64,000 nucleotides of DNA from Schistosoma mansoni (lineage: Eukaryota > Platyhelminthes > Trematoda > Strigeidida > Schistosomatidae): assembly GCF_000237925.1 (NCBI RefSeq), contig NC_031496.1, positions 27,273,510 to 27,337,509 on the forward strand, written 5' to 3'. The position numbers and the translations under genes were made by a program. Position 1 is the stretch's first letter, and each line of letters starts with the position of its first letter. The notes beneath the pieces are model-generated. The model had not been told where the DNA came from. It made no database searches and saw only the letters and a program-made list of their open reading frames with translations. Positions 21,612 through 34,880 of this stretch are shown here, in pieces.

Positions 21612-23150
21612 AACTAAATACATAGAAGCAAACAAACGAGTGAAGCCGAGCATTAGAACTGACAAGCAGAGATACATTTAAGACCTAGCAACAAAAGCAT
21701 AAAAAGGCTACGAAAGGAAATATTAGACAACTATATAATATAACGAAGAAACAGGAAGGGAAAAATAATAAACCAGAGAGACCAGTCAAGAACAAAGAAG
21801 GCAAGCCAATCACTGAGATTCAAGGACAGAGGGAAAGATGAGTGGAACACTTTGAAGAACTCTTGAATAGGCCAACTCCATTAAATCCACCGGACATCGG
21901 AGCAGTACACACAGACATTCCTACACCTGTCACTACACCAACGATCGAAGTCAGAATGGCCATCACACAAATCAAGAGCGGCAAAGCAGCAGGACCTGAC
22001 AACATGCCAACTGAAGCAATCAAATCAGATATAAAAGTAACTGCAAATATGCTCTACACTCTACTCAAAAAGATTTGGGAGGAAGAACGAGTGCCGACAA
22101 ACTAGAAAGGAGGATGCCTCATCAAGATACCAAAGAAAAGGGACCTGAGTAAATGTAAGAACTACAGAATCATCACACTACTATCAGTACCAGTAAGGCT
22201 TTTCGACAGTGTTTCTGAACCGCATGAAAGATTCAGTAGATGCTCAACGTCGAGATCAGTAGGCCGGATTCCGTAAGGATCGGTCGTGCACAAACCAAAT
22301 CGCCACACTATGGATTATCAATGAACAATCAAGTGAATGGAACTCATCACGGTACATTATTCTCATTGACTATAAGAAGGCGTTTGACATTGTGGGTAAG
22401 AAAACCTTATGGGACCCAATTCGACATTATGGCGTACCTAAGAAAATTGTCAGCATCACAAGGAATTAATACGACGGACTACATTGCAAAGTCGTGCATA
22501 GAGGGCAGCTGACGGACGCATTCCAAGTTAGGACCGGAGTCAGACAAGGGTGCTTACTCTCCCACTTTCCTTTTCTTCCGGTGTTTGACTGGACTATGAA
22601 GACCTCTGCATCTGAGGGAAAGCACGCAATGCAATGAACAACTTGGTTGCAACTAGATGATTTGGACTTCGCAGATGATCTAGCCCTTCTATCCCATATA
22701 CGAACAACTTCAGTTCACAACAACCAGTGTAGTTTTGGGATTACGAGACCGGCTTAGGACCCAAGTATAGCGTTCAATCAGCAAGACTTTTGAAGGCCAA
22801 CCAGTGTGGCAGAAGCCTCTGCATCAGTAGACCTTAAAATACACAAAGGAAAAGGCGAGATCTTCGAAGACGGCGCCGAGAACACTAAATAAATCACACT
22901 TGACGAAGAAATTCTGGAAGAGGTAGAATCTCACACGCACCCGGACAGCATCGTACATGAACAAGGAGGATCTGATGCAGACGTAAAGGCAAGGAATGGA
23001 AAAGTAAGAAAAACATTCCTACAGCTTTGGAACATATGGGACTCAAAACAACTGTCAGCCAACATCAAAGTCACAATCTTCAATACGAACGTCAAGATAG
23101 TCCTATTGTACGGAGCTGAAACTTGGAAAACTACCACAGATATTGCCGGA
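21612..23150 (+). mobile_element. SR2-like RTE LINE copy, truncated at both ends
   Basis: Encodes [52 protein letters not shown] (RT blocks 1 and 2a), the FADD-type block LDFADDLALLS near 22670, and a C-terminal part [34 protein letters not shown]. Frame is lost several times; for example TAG in place of a Trp codon at 22103-22105. 21612-22470 is nearly identical to the reverse complement of 35735-36590, including the lesions. The ORF 22240-22512 is an out-of-frame reading of the RT region, not a gene. Confidence 0.85.
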
Positions 23151-23669
23151 AGCAGATGAGTGATTTTGAGTGGCTATCAACTCAGTATATTCCATGTGTT
23201 TTGGAAAGGCAACATCGATAATAGCTTTTTCTGCTGTAAAAATCCAAAGTTCCGCTGAAGAAATCAATAAAAGACACTAAATACAAATAAATCACACTTT
23301 ATGAACGCCATCAAACTGCATCCCAAAGCTAGCCGAATCTTCGAATTTTCAGAGCAAAAGAACAAGAAGCACGTGGTTTAGAAATTCTTAGACTTGTTCT
23401 TTTGTAGGCTGTATTGTCCTTAGATTATCATCCTATCGCGTTTATCGCTCACACTTTACTCTAGGTTAATAAATTTTAACCGACACTTGCCCAGTTAATA
23501 GAGATTTCACTGATCAGTACTTCCTTACATTATAACTGAGCACTTTTTATCTGTAATACGTTATATACTAATAGTCTCTGATCCTAGTATAACCCGTTTA
23601 ATACGTAGAAATAATTATGTACTCATATATATCTATTAGACAGGTTTTTAACTTACCCAGCTTCAAAAT

Positions 23670-25357
23670 ATGTCAAGTAACTCGGGTAAAAGAGATATTT
23701 CACCAGTTTTCAAGCCTACTAAAAGGTCAAAGTCTGCAACTCCTAAGACTGATGACTCAGTAACTGAAAATGATAAGCATTTATCCTTTGAACCCCATGC
23801 TACCTACCCACAAGTATCACTAGCACTACCTGATTCTCCATGTAACAACCCTCTGTCTCTTCATGCAGTATGCCAACGGTAAGACTAGTTGACATAAAAA
23901 GCGAAATGCCCACGTGCATCAAAAAGTCAACATAGTCCACCAGACCGCATGCTTTACTTAGGCCTAGGTCCAATATACCAAAAACCAAGGAGTCTAACAG
24001 TGTATCTCACGTATACGAGAATGCTGATCGATATAGTACTGACGTTCGTCAGTTACAAAACTCCCTAGCCGAAATTTACAGTAGACTTAACCAACTAGTA
24101 CCCCTCACACATATATGGGGTATTAATACCGATAAAAATCTCGAACAACTCACTAAAGCTGAGTGTATTTTAGAGTTTGTGGCTGAAGAAGTGACGAAAA
24201 GAATGATGTCTTCCCACAATGCAGTAGTTTACAATCTCCCTGATCGCACACACCCAAATAAGTTGAGGGACATCTGCCTTAAAGCATGCGATATGCTGAA
24301 GGTCAACTGCCAAGTCATCCGCCTTAAAAAATAGTCGGATAGATTGACTTGCCCTCTACTATTTATGTTTGACCGTTGTAACGATGCTAAGCAATTTATT
24401 AATTTGAGCACAAATATTAGCTCATTAATTCCATACAAATGCATAAAAGTCACTCCTGACCTAACACCGTATCAACGTCGTATAAGAAGACGTGAAGCAA
24501 TAGAATCGTATGATAGTAAAAAACCAGCTAAAGACAGTATGCAACAAAATGAATGATATAAAGCGCATGGACAACAAGCATGATGTTATACCACAAACGA
24601 CTGGTCCATCCGTAGATCTAGATGAGTCTGCAGATCTGAAATCTTTGGATAAGATACGGTCCCCACCTGTCACTAAAAGGCGTGACGGCATCTCTGATCC
24701 CGGGTGTTCGCTCAGTATAATACCAAAATGTGGGCCGTGTAACGAAACACACCCAACTAAACATATTCATGTAAAAATTGGTCCCTCAAGAGATACTCTA
24801 CAAGAGGATTCGAATGAACCTAAGTTCATCTCACAGAGGCAAAGAAACCCTTCATCTCTGACAAAAAAGACTGGGGAGATAAAATCCAAAATAGGGGAAC
24901 ACGTAAGATTGAGGCCGACTGTTCTGTGGGTATCCCAACAACAGTGAATAGGTTCTACCCGCTGATATCATGTAACTTGCCATCAACACCTCGCACAATG
25001 GGTAGTATGCTTGAGCGTAACAAATATTTTTACACGCACACTCACAAAAACTATCAGAATACTGATCACTACACTCACCCTCTTAAGCCTAAAACCGTTA
25101 ATATGCATGGTAATTACAGGTTCCTCACCCCACACCCTATGTACATTCCCCAGGATCACAATTGTAATTACTCTCAGAATGAGAACTTTCCAGTATCAAC
25201 CCACCACATGAGGACGGCCTCCATATATAACAACAGTCGTAACCACTTCCAGTTACGAGCATCAGACCCCCCTCATGCTCGCACTAGCGCAAATAGTTAT
25301 AATAGAGGCTACGAGCTTAACCATCAAAACTGTCTTGCAAATAACAGTACACTTTAA
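23670..25357 (+). pseudogene. LINE ORF1 (nucleic-acid-binding protein), broken
   Basis: Pieces in order: MSSNSGKRDISPVFKPTKRS at 23670-23882; then VRQLQNSLAEIYSRLNQLVP, a coiled-coil-like stretch near 24040; then NAVVYNLPDRTHPNKLRDIC and CPLLFMFDRCNDAKQF, ending YKCIKVTPDLTPYQRRIRRR before a stop at 24554. This resembles the RRM-like and C-terminal part of ORF1p-type proteins. A basic, low-complexity tail region follows (24510-25357). At least two frame changes and an internal TAG (near 24332) break it. Confidence 0.6.
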
Positions 25358-25584
25358 AGTCAACATGTACCAGATTTTTTTGGAATAAGGCCCCTGGTTG
25401 CACCCCTGTTGAAGCATATAGCCCTAGTCATTTCAAACCAAGTGCGGAACATAAACTCGCTTCCTTCGTACAGTTCGCATCAGAAAATACTCCCACCCTT
25501 TCCTCTTGGATAAACTCCCCAAGCAACTTCACTAGCTCATTTGATACATGCCCCAGTAACTCTAGCTATCAAATTACAGAGATA

Positions 25585-27117
25585 TTGAAAATCACTCAAT
25601 CCATTACTTCAAACATACACCACCCACGCGAGGGTCATGACATCTTTAATCGAGATACTCTCACTCACTTTAACTTAGTAGGCCACTTGTTTAATATGTG
25701 TCTTATCAACGCTAAGTCGATCTGCAATAAAAAGACTGATTTAGCTCTGTTTGCTCTCATATATCAACCATCACTTATAATGATATCTGAAGCATGGACT
25801 AACAGTAATATTTCCGATCTAAGTATATCTCTTGATAATTATCTCCTATATAGAAGCGATAGATTGAAAGGGCGAGGCGGAGGATGTCTTGTTTATACTC
25901 ACTCTAGCTTAAACTCACTACTATGCGATATGCCTGAACTAAACAAACTGAAGGACTCGGTGTGGATTGTTTTAAAGCCATCAAATTCCATTACCTTACT
26001 GTTCGGCTGTATCTACCAGCAACCTAACTTGGGAATAGGTGAAATAGCAGTATTATCAGAGGTATTCACACTAGCATCATCCCTTCCATTCACAGGCAAG
26101 TTCATTTGTGGTGACTTCAACATGCCTGAAATTTCTTGGTTTCCAGTCAAAGCTCCGAAACGTTATGAATCGTTTATTGAATGTCTAGAACCAGGACAGT
26201 GAACTGAGTATGTTAGTGGTCCTACCAGACATCAAAATATCTTGGACTTAGTCTTTACCAGTGGCCTCACCCCCAATACTGTGTATATTGGAAAAAAGTT
26301 TCCAGGTAGTGATCATAACACTGTCGTATGTAGCCTTAATATAAAAAACACAAACGGTAGACGTAAAAATGTAACCCTTCGTAGAAACTATCGCAAGGTA
26401 GATTGGAATAATTTTCACAATTACCTAAGAAGCACTGACTGGGGAACATTCTTTACTGCAAACAATACCGACACACTAACCAATATATTTTATCACAACA
26501 TCGAAAGTATCATCAACAAAATCGCACCTTTAGAGTACTGGAGACTTAAGTTTTCTAAAGATCTGTATATGCCGGTCGGTACACGAAGACGTCTGCAGAG
26601 ACATTGTACTCGCTTCCACAACTCTGATGACTTCTCCTCTTTAGTAACGATGACAGAAATACTTGTCCAGACAGACGCAATAAGTACACAAAAAGCAATC
26701 GAACAGGAAAAACGTGCTGTCGAACTTAGTAATAACTCCTCAGCACTCACCACACTCTTTCAAAATAAACTTAAACGTTCTAAGTCGAGAGGAAACATAT
26801 TTATTAAAGACAAACAAGTATACGAAGATCCTAAACTTGTTACGGAACTATTTAATGAACACTTTTGTTCCTCATTAACTGATGAAAAACCACTTAGTGA
26901 TTCAGAACTTATCACAGCATCTGCCTGTGAGACTACTAACGTAGACTTCAATGTACAGAATATCTCTAAGGCAATTAGTACATTGAAACACTCCTACACT
27001 GACGGACCAGATGGTATTCCGGCTAGCATGCTAAAACGTGGAGGCGATGATATGTGTGTTTTATTACTCAAACTATTTGCGATATCACTCTCTACAGCGC
27101 ATTACCCTACTGCCTAG
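25585..27117 (+). pseudogene. LINE ORF2, endonuclease and start of RT, with stops
   Basis: Two open pieces in one frame (25585-26202 and 26242-27117). The endonuclease blocks are CLINAKSICNKKTDL, IMISEAWTNSNISD, RGGGCLVYTHSSL, FICGDFNMPEISW and PGSDHNTVVCSL (catalytic N, E, DxN, SDH). RT block 0/1 follows: HSYTDGPDGIPASMLKRGGD. The stop at 26200-26202 is TGA and the one at 27115-27117 is TAG; both fall where the sequence context suggests a lost Trp (TGG). The endonuclease belongs to the APE type used by CR1 and jockey elements for target-primed insertion. Confidence 0.8.
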
Positions 27118-27198
27118 AAAACTACACACATCATTTCCAAAATTAAAACAGGACCTGAAGCAAATATTGAAAATTACCGACCCATAAACATAACTTCA

Positions 27199-28511
27199 GT
27201 GGTGTCTAGAGTGATGGAGAAAGTAGTTAAGGCGGCGTTAGTCCAACATCTAATTACTAATAATCTCATCTCGGTCTCCCAAAACGGATTTCTTAGGTCC
27301 AGATCATGTGATACATGCCTAGTGGACTACATGGATGATATAACTCTGAAACGAGACAATGGACTCCTTGTATCAGTCATATTTTTAGACTTTAAGAAAG
27401 TTTTTGATAAGGATCCACACAAAAGGCTACTAGCCAAACTATGGCCCTTCGGAATCCATTCATGGATTGTTTCATTCTTAAAGGGACGTAAACAAATGGT
27501 AAAGTACAACGACTATCTCTCATTACCTAGACCAATAACTAGTGGCGTCATCCAGGGAAGTGTATTAGGCCCATTTTTGTTTCTCATGTATATAAACGAT
27601 ATATGTAACATCAAAAAACTGGGAAACCATACTTATATGCTGATGATCTCAAAATAGTATACAGCTATAAGCCTGAGGTTCTAAGTGAAAGTGTACTCCT
27701 GATTCAAGATGATCTCAATAACCTAACTATCTGGAGCGAAAAGTGGCAATTACCATTTAACCTCCACAAATGTGGGATCATGCACTTTGGAAAGCACCCC
27801 TATGAACCCCAACTTTACTTAAATAAAAGTAAAGTCCAGACACTGAATTCAGTACACGATCTAGGAATAAATTACACAGGAAGCCTAAACTTTAAAACAC
27901 ACGCCTCCTCTATTATTTCTAAAGCCAGACGTCTAATTGGCTCCATAACGAAAAATTTCTTCACGACAGATGCTAAGCTTACCCTTTACAAAACATGTGT
28001 ACGACCTTCCCTAGAATACTGCTCTTTTATCTTCTCTAATATGAATACCACTGACAAAATAAGAGTAGAAGATGTTCAAAGACGCTTTACACGCCAACTG
28101 CTAGGAAGTGACCCCACTCTCGATTACACAAGTAGATGTAAGCACCTCTCTTTAGAACCTTTATGGCACCGTAGGTTAAGGAACAATCTGATATTTCCCT
28201 ACAAAGCAATAAAAGGACTGTCATTCCTAACCTCCTGCCCAACTATGATCAATGACCCAGCCTATAGACTAAGAAACAATGCATATACACTATTTACCGA
28301 AAAACATCAAAGACAAATGCGTTGTAGGTTTTTTACAGTTCGGTATAGTTTATTGTGGAACAGGTTGCCAATACCTATCCGTAACTGTGACACCTTCACC
28401 AAATTTAAAAGGTTAATAACCTTGTTACTAAATTCTAAAGAACTTCACCAACTATTCCTTGAACTCCCGCCTACCAATGAGGCACTTTATTATGGACCGC
28501 CCAATATCTAG
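27199..28511 (+). pseudogene. LINE ORF2, reverse transcriptase and C-terminus, frameshifted
   Basis: 27199-27657 gives RVMEKVVKAALVQHLITNN, NGFLRSRSCDTCLVDY, VSVIFLDFKKVFDKDPHKRL (first catalytic Asp) and ITSGVIQGSVLGPFLFLMYI. The catalytic block YADDLKIVYSYKPE is read in another frame from about 27630, so one frameshift lies directly before it. The remainder (to 28511) contains WSEKWQLPFNLHKCGIMHFG, ARRLIGSITKNFF, RPSLEYCSFIFSN and SLLWNRLPIPIRN, the usual C-terminal LINE pattern. Confidence 0.82.
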
Positions 28512-29795
28512 ACGGAACAAGAATATAACGAACCCCATTGTCGTTAGTATAAATATAGCAATACTAAAGAAAACATGCTTTATCCTTCCCCACTATTTAT
28601 TGATTATTAACCATGGTCTTCCGCTCCTAATCCTCATTTTCGGTTTCCGAATCTCTCTAATGGTTAAAACCAAATTATTCTTCCTAAGTGTCATGTCCTT
28701 TTATTTTTCTGATTACAAGTAGACAGATAACTCACTAATCTTATGGATGCTGACCAACTAAGGCCGATCAAAAGAAGTTCAAATGTCCTAAATTCTTGTG
28801 AGTTGTTCAATGTTTTGTTTTCCTTACCCTGAAAATTTTACAATATTCTCTTTCATATACTCTGGTTTGCTATTAGTCCTTACCACCTCTTAACTTCAGT
28901 CCACCCGTGTCTGTAGGGCAGAACATATTAATTACGGCTCCTTATGTCTAGTGGAATGTCACGAACCAACGGTATTGATGCGAAATTATTCATGCAAAAA
29001 CACCACTTTAAATCATGTTAAAAAAAGCTGAATTGGTTCCACTTCCTACCGAGTAATCCTAATACAAGCAAACTAGACAATTGGCTAAAAACGAAGCCCA
29101 CTCTATACCCTATAAAATCTAAAAACAAAAAAGAGAGTTCAAACAGCTTCGAAAAAAGGGAGACGGTCATTTGTATCGGAATACTGTTTTCAGCACTTTA
29201 TTTTATAATTACACAATTCCATACTTTCTTTTGAACTACCTTCATTTATACAGTTCCTTACCCACTCATACCTTGCCCACACTTATTTTTCTTTAACACA
29301 TTAGTATGTTCTTACCTAATAAATACTTCAGTAACAGACAAATAGACTAAAAGGTTATACATTAACTATTCCTCCATGAACATTGTGTGCTCTGCTTTTC
29401 GTCCTTCCTTTTTCTTACACCTTTTTCAGCCTCCTGCAGATACTCCACCGAAAACAGATATGGCACGGGTGACTTCGTCCTACACCTTTATTAAGGCTTC
29501 CGATATTTTGGAGGGATATAAGTTCGGAACTTCTAAAAGCCCCCAACTTCGTATGGATCTATTCTCGACCATCAGTTGTACGTTGCAACGCTACCTCCAA
29601 AAAGTGCGTCAAGTGTGATATTGACATGTTCCTTACGAAATCCATTTACATTCATATCTTATAAAATATCAACCTAGCTGAGTAATTTTCAACAGTGAAA
29701 ATTGTAACTTCTTTAACAGTTTGATCTTGCCTGTAAACCGGCATGCCTCATGTAACAAACTGTTATTTGAGAATAAATTATTATTATTATAAAAG

Positions 29796-32700
29796 AATGG
29801 TCGGTACTCGGGTACAGTTGTTAAGGGTAGATCACGACAGAGTTGGTTGAAGAACTCTGGTCAACGACTTTGCATCACGAGGAGATATAGGTTCAAGTTG
29901 AACATTCAGAGAATATTAGTGAAGGTGGAAGCGAAGACTTTTAATCGAGAATGTATGGCTCGGCAATACCTGTTTAGTCACTCTAATTACCTAATTCGTC
30001 TTTTACTCAATATATTTTATTTTATTCCCAGCACAAAAGTTCTTGAAAAAATTGCAAACGACTTTCATAGGCTATCCAATATAAGACATGGTTTGAATTC
30101 AAGTTATGGTCTTAAAGACTAGGCATTCACGTTGGTCTTTTTTCCTTTCTTTCTTTGAAGTCAACTCAATGGACTTCTAAATTCTATGGAAACTGTTTAA
30201 ATATGGTGAGTATTATGTAAACATTAAGGGAACGTCTGTGTAGCTGCATTTCCGAAGAAAACCAAAGTGGTTTATGACAGTTATGCACTAATAGGCTCTT
30301 TGTGGATAGTAATAAAAATGGATTAGGTTTACTATTCCAGTAGCGTAGATTAGTGCGCTTATCCCTACCTAGATACAAATGTAACAAATTCGCTACTCGA
30401 GGGAATGATTCACGTCGTTGGTTTGACCGGTTGGTGATAGCTACCGTTGAGCATTATAGTGTTTGGTTAACAGCCTTTAGGCTTTGAAACGGTCCAACCT
30501 AACTAGTAAATCGCCAGTGGCGTAGTTACATTTCATTGGTCGCTCGTGTGTAACAACATGTTACACTATACAATTAAATTGATCTAGTTAAAGTATCTTT
30601 TGAACTCGTATTTCACATGAAAGTTTATTTAAAGTGTAACAGCCTTATATGAGATATTGATAGCTTACCGATAACCTTCTATTAGGACAAACATATTAAT
30701 GATAATTCAAAGGTTCGAGCGGGCAGTCATATTCAGGTGATTAATGGTCAATAGGGATCTTATGATTGTTGAATAATAATATAAGACTAAACTCTGCTTC
30801 ACCGACCTTTTAATACTAGTGACTCTTATCTACATTTTATATCGTTTAGTTGCAATTATGAATCAAACCTTGTACGTACATTTAGCAGCTCACATCTAGT
30901 TAGAACTTAATATATATCTCAAACACTCGTTGTCGTGAAACACATTGAAAGAATAAAGACAACTATCCCATACTCGAAATCCCTTTCAACGGACAACGTC
31001 AGTCAAAGAGCATTTGAAAAGAATGGATTTTCGAACGGTAACATCCTCATAAGTGATACAAACGATTTTATATGAGACCGATTAAAATACTTTCATCTGT
31101 TTTCTTAAACACTATGAAACTAAGCCAATAAAACAAGATTTGCTGAAAGTAATTTTGAAATCAAGAATAGAAATGATGTTGATTTACCAGATTACGTTGT
31201 AAATACTGCCAGCAGGTCAGAATTAATATCGCTACTCTGTCTGAGAATTCGCTCAGGGTATGATAGAATTCCTTCCGAACTAAATTTGTATGGACATCTC
31301 TGAGATGCGTTTCTAAAGTAGTTGGGTTATAGGAAACGTCATTTTCAGTCGTTTTACCCCATCATAGTAATGGTAGGGAGATACAAATTACTGCTTTTTT
31401 GTTCGAACAGATAAGTCCTCTGAGAAATTCATTTTAAAGTAGACCAAGGAGTGATTTTATGACCCAAAGTTCAAAATGTTAAACAGACGTCAAACTTCAA
31501 ACTTTTATGAGAGCAAATGTTAAACTGTTAGCTTGTAGCTAGTTAAACTAACCACTTCTGATTTGTTTTTCCAAATAATCTTAGTCTCAAGCCAGTGTTA
31601 TTTCTGGTTACTGTCTGTTACATTTTGTGTACTTTGTGGGACGTTAGCTCACTCTTTCTTTCGTTCTTCTCTTTTTAAGCTCTCCTCACGCTGCTCTACA
31701 AGTTCCCACAATGCATAAAGTACTTTCTGACTAGACGCTAAGCGCTACAAGCTCCTAGCAATACGACATCATGGCGTTACAACAGTATATTTAGCCATTC
31801 TTAATGACGTTCGTGTTCCTGCCATGTCAGCAATATACGTTATTATTTCTACGTTGTATGGAGAAGAAACCAAATTTATGCTGACTGAATTTGGAAAGCT
31901 ACTTAATAAATGAGAAACAAAATGGATAGGGATTTCATTTTTTGCGATACATGGCATTCCAATGTTCTTGAAAATTCATTATTCAGGTGCTGCTAAAATA
32001 TTTTTTTCTTGAAAAGCGTTACTGGCAAGCAGCAATAAACAGAAAGTAGGCTTAAGATTTATTTAGGTACGGCATAACATGAATAAGACACATATCGTCA
32101 TGAAAACTATGTTATGGTTACTACAAACAAGGATTCTATGATAAGTTTCTTATGTTTTATCTTCATACTTTTTATTTAATCTGGGTATTACTGTTTGACT
32201 CTATTTTTATTTCTAAGAATAGATGATAACCTTTATTAAAGATTGTAATAGCTATATATCTGCATCAGACATTAGCAATACTACAGAGCTGCAAATATTA
32301 CTTTTCCTAGTTGGATATGTGCGCAGCTGAATTATTATATTTGAGAGGCAAAATGAGATTCATAAGGGAAAGATACAGTTATGTGTATTACGGCTTGTGT
32401 GACAATAGGTAATCACAGTTGATGGTTTATGGTCAGTACTCATGCTAAGTGATCATTCTACACATGGGATGAAAGACCACTTTTTGGCTTTACCAGTAAG
32501 AGAAGGTTAAATAGATATTGCGTATGTTTTACGCTGTTTATGCACGTAAACTCTTTGTAATGCAACTTGCCGTTCTGAAATATATATTATTTCAATACCG
32601 TTTTCAGGGAAAAGAAGCTTATACAAGGACTAAGAAAAAATATCAGCGCTACAATATTCTGCCTAGAATTTCAGTTTGTAGGATGTCGATATTCTTCTAA

Positions 32701-33004
32701 GATAGTCAGTACCAGAAATATATAATATCATAAGTTAAGATGCATAAGATTCATTACAATGTGTGATATTTTACCGTGAAAATACAACGTACAGCGGAAT
32801 CAACACTTGAAAAAGACAGCTAATTATGGAATAAGAATGGCTGCCAAAATCACATAGCAGTAAGTTGAATTAATAGTAACCAATACAGGGTAGCTGCACT
32901 ATCATTGACGTTCGGTGGCGTAAGAGGGACCAAAACAAAATACTAGGCCCATGAATAGCAGCTTCCTTCTTGAATACAAGGCTGATGATTCAAAGTGTAT
33001 AAAA
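29796..33004. other. Intergenic, no gene seen
   Basis: About 3.2 kb of AT-rich DNA. ORFs such as 29847-30122 and 31769-31957 have no domain or composition that supports coding. Confidence 0.5.
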
Positions 33005-33172
33005 AGTGATGGTTCGTAGCACGGTGTACCAACTCGTGATCTGGTGCGGGTGCGTGACCGAGCGCCGCTAGCTAGGATGTGTTCGGCAAAACTGGTGAAG
33101 TTGGTCCCAATAGAGAATACTTGCAGAAATATTTATTTTAAGGAGTCATTCAGCACTACACCATCCTCAATC
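33005..33172 (-). repeat. Dispersed repeat, copy 2
   Basis: Reverse complement of the series in 10145-10310: GGATGGTGTAGTG, AATATTTCTGCAAGTATTC, GCACCAGATCACGAG and GTGCTACG in the same order and spacing, with roughly 75-80 percent agreement by eye. Confidence 0.65.
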
Positions 33173-34390
33173 GGGAAGAAACATGTGGGTCTTCTACGAA
33201 TATGTTTTGTCCTAGCATTTAAAATTACTAAATATGTTCACTAGGAGAACAATGCTGAAAATCTCTTAAGGCCTGTAAAGAAACAAGAAAAATGACACAT
33301 AGATCAAAGATTTCTGATGCTCCGGGAGAAAAGAAACGTTGGACATGAAAGACTAAGACATCCATGGTACTGTAGCTAAAAATCTGATTTCAACAGGTAT
33401 TAATGAAGCTTGCACACCCATAACCAAAGTACGAACCACAAGATTTACTTGACGAAGGCAAATACATTGATCCTTTTTGAATAGCGCGCGAATATACTGT
33501 CGTGAAATCAAGGCAGATCTCAGTAACAGCGTATAGGTCAACCGCGAATCCTGCCATTTTATGCTATATTAGCACGAACCCCGTTTTTCGGTATCGTATG
33601 GAATAATATAAAGTCAATCAAAGGTTTGTTTGAGTGTCTGTAAGTTAATAACGCATCTGATCTATATTTGATGAATGCAGTCTTTAGCTATTTTACGTCT
33701 GTTTAATGAGTATGTGCTTCATGAAAACTCACGATGTTTACTGAAAACTTCATTTTGAGGCGTATTTTTTGTATTCGGTAAGATGCTCCATTGTTCTTCC
33801 TTCACAGACGTATCTAGACAACTTTGAAGGATTGAAGTCAAATACTAGATGAAAACGCTTTTTTGTATCATTCGTATACTGAATGAATGTAAAAATGACA
33901 GAAAGTGCTAGATGTCGTACTCTTGAAGACATTTAAAGTGTTTGTTATTTTCTTCAAAGCGCTTTGTTCATTTGTCCCGCTACTTCCGACGTAGTTGCGC
34001 TGCATATATTAAGGTTTATGAACTAGAAAGATAAACTTTTATCAATGACTTGCTTACTTCATAAATCGCCAAGCTTATTATTCTCATTCGGTTCTTTGTG
34101 ATAATGAATTTTACTTCAACCAGTTTGTATTTATATGACTGACTCGTGTATAATAGTTGTCTTTTAACATTTCTCCAATTTCTTTACCTGCTGTGTCACT
34201 GCTTAAATATCATTTAGGTTCATTCACTACTGACCCATAATGCCTGAAATTTAGCAGGAGTGCCGTGTTATCGATATCAGCTGCATGGAAATGCTGATAA
34301 AATATGGGCATATATGGTGTCTAGTAAATGTGTGGCGGATTGTCTAAGTGTGATTAGGCTGTCATGACGTTATTATCGAGGAGCTCTTCC
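33173..34390. other. Intergenic, no gene seen
   Basis: No supported feature. Confidence 0.4.
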
Positions 34391-34399
34391 ATTAATTTA

Positions 34400-34570
34400 T
34401 ATCTCTTTGAGTCACATATTTGGTGCCTAGTTTTTTCTATTATTACTTATACTGTCACTACCTCTGCTCTGGTATTTAGGCCAGTAACTTCCTCTCACTG
34501 TGCTAACAAGGTTGGCAACTTAAACCAATGTATATACGCACCTGGTTTTAAGATGCGACTCACCGATCTT
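34400..34570 (+). repeat. LINE 3' tail fragment
   Basis: CTCACTGTGCTAACAAGGTT and GGCAACTTAAACCAATGTAT parallel the 3' tail of the LINE at 14730-14800 (CTCTGTGCTAATGTGGTATG, GCAACTCGAACTGATGTACG). Short and diverged. Confidence 0.45.
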
Positions 34571-34589
34571 TCAGTTACAGGAAAATCGT

Positions 34590-34880
34590 CGAGACTAATC
34601 TATGGACTGACCAATCAGATTTACAATAACAGGTCTTGGATTTCAGTGCGTAATTCTTTATCCATTTGGCTAAATAGCATCTTAGCATTTTAGCTTATGT
34701 CAGTTCGTGGTGAAAACTCTAAATCTAATCCCTGTCCCTAACCACCAACTATAAGTCACAACCCTTGTCTTTCACAAGTTTAAAAGCCTCATTTAGCCCT
34801 AGTCAGTAGGTGGACATTCTCAAGGCCACTTTAGTGTCGCTCTCAGGTCGTCCATAAATTATAGTCTTACCGAAAAGTCA
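34590..34880 (+). repeat. Diverged fragment related to the TIR element at 18912-19661
   Basis: ATCCATTTGG, GCTTATGTCAGTTCGTGGTG, AAAGCCTCATTTAGCCCTAG and CATAAATTATAGTC occur in the same order as in 19090-19300. The terminal repeats are not present here. Confidence 0.6.

Larger units (their letters stand above)
23640..29795 (+). mobile_element. CR1-type LINE, nearly full length, inactive
   Basis: Order on the plus strand: 5' leader, ORF1 (about 23670-25357 in pieces), ORF2 endonuclease (25585-27117) and RT (27199-28511), a long 3' region, and an end AATAAATTATTATTATTAT at about 29791 typical of a LINE 3' terminus. The boundaries are approximate: the 5' limit is set by the first ORF1 codons, and the assignment of 28740-29795 as 3' UTR is tentative. 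Only a few stops and frame breaks interrupt it, so it is younger than most repeats in the window. Confidence 0.8.

Noticed and set aside
22240-22512. A 90-aa ORF beginning [15 protein letters not shown], also seen at 35696-35959
   Set aside because: It is an off-frame reading of RTE reverse transcriptase; the conservation between the two places reflects common origin of the copies, not selection.
29847-30122. Candidate 91-aa gene after the LINE
   Set aside because: No domain, AT-biased composition without coding pattern, and tRNA-like words such as GGTTCAAG are too isolated to support an RNA gene.
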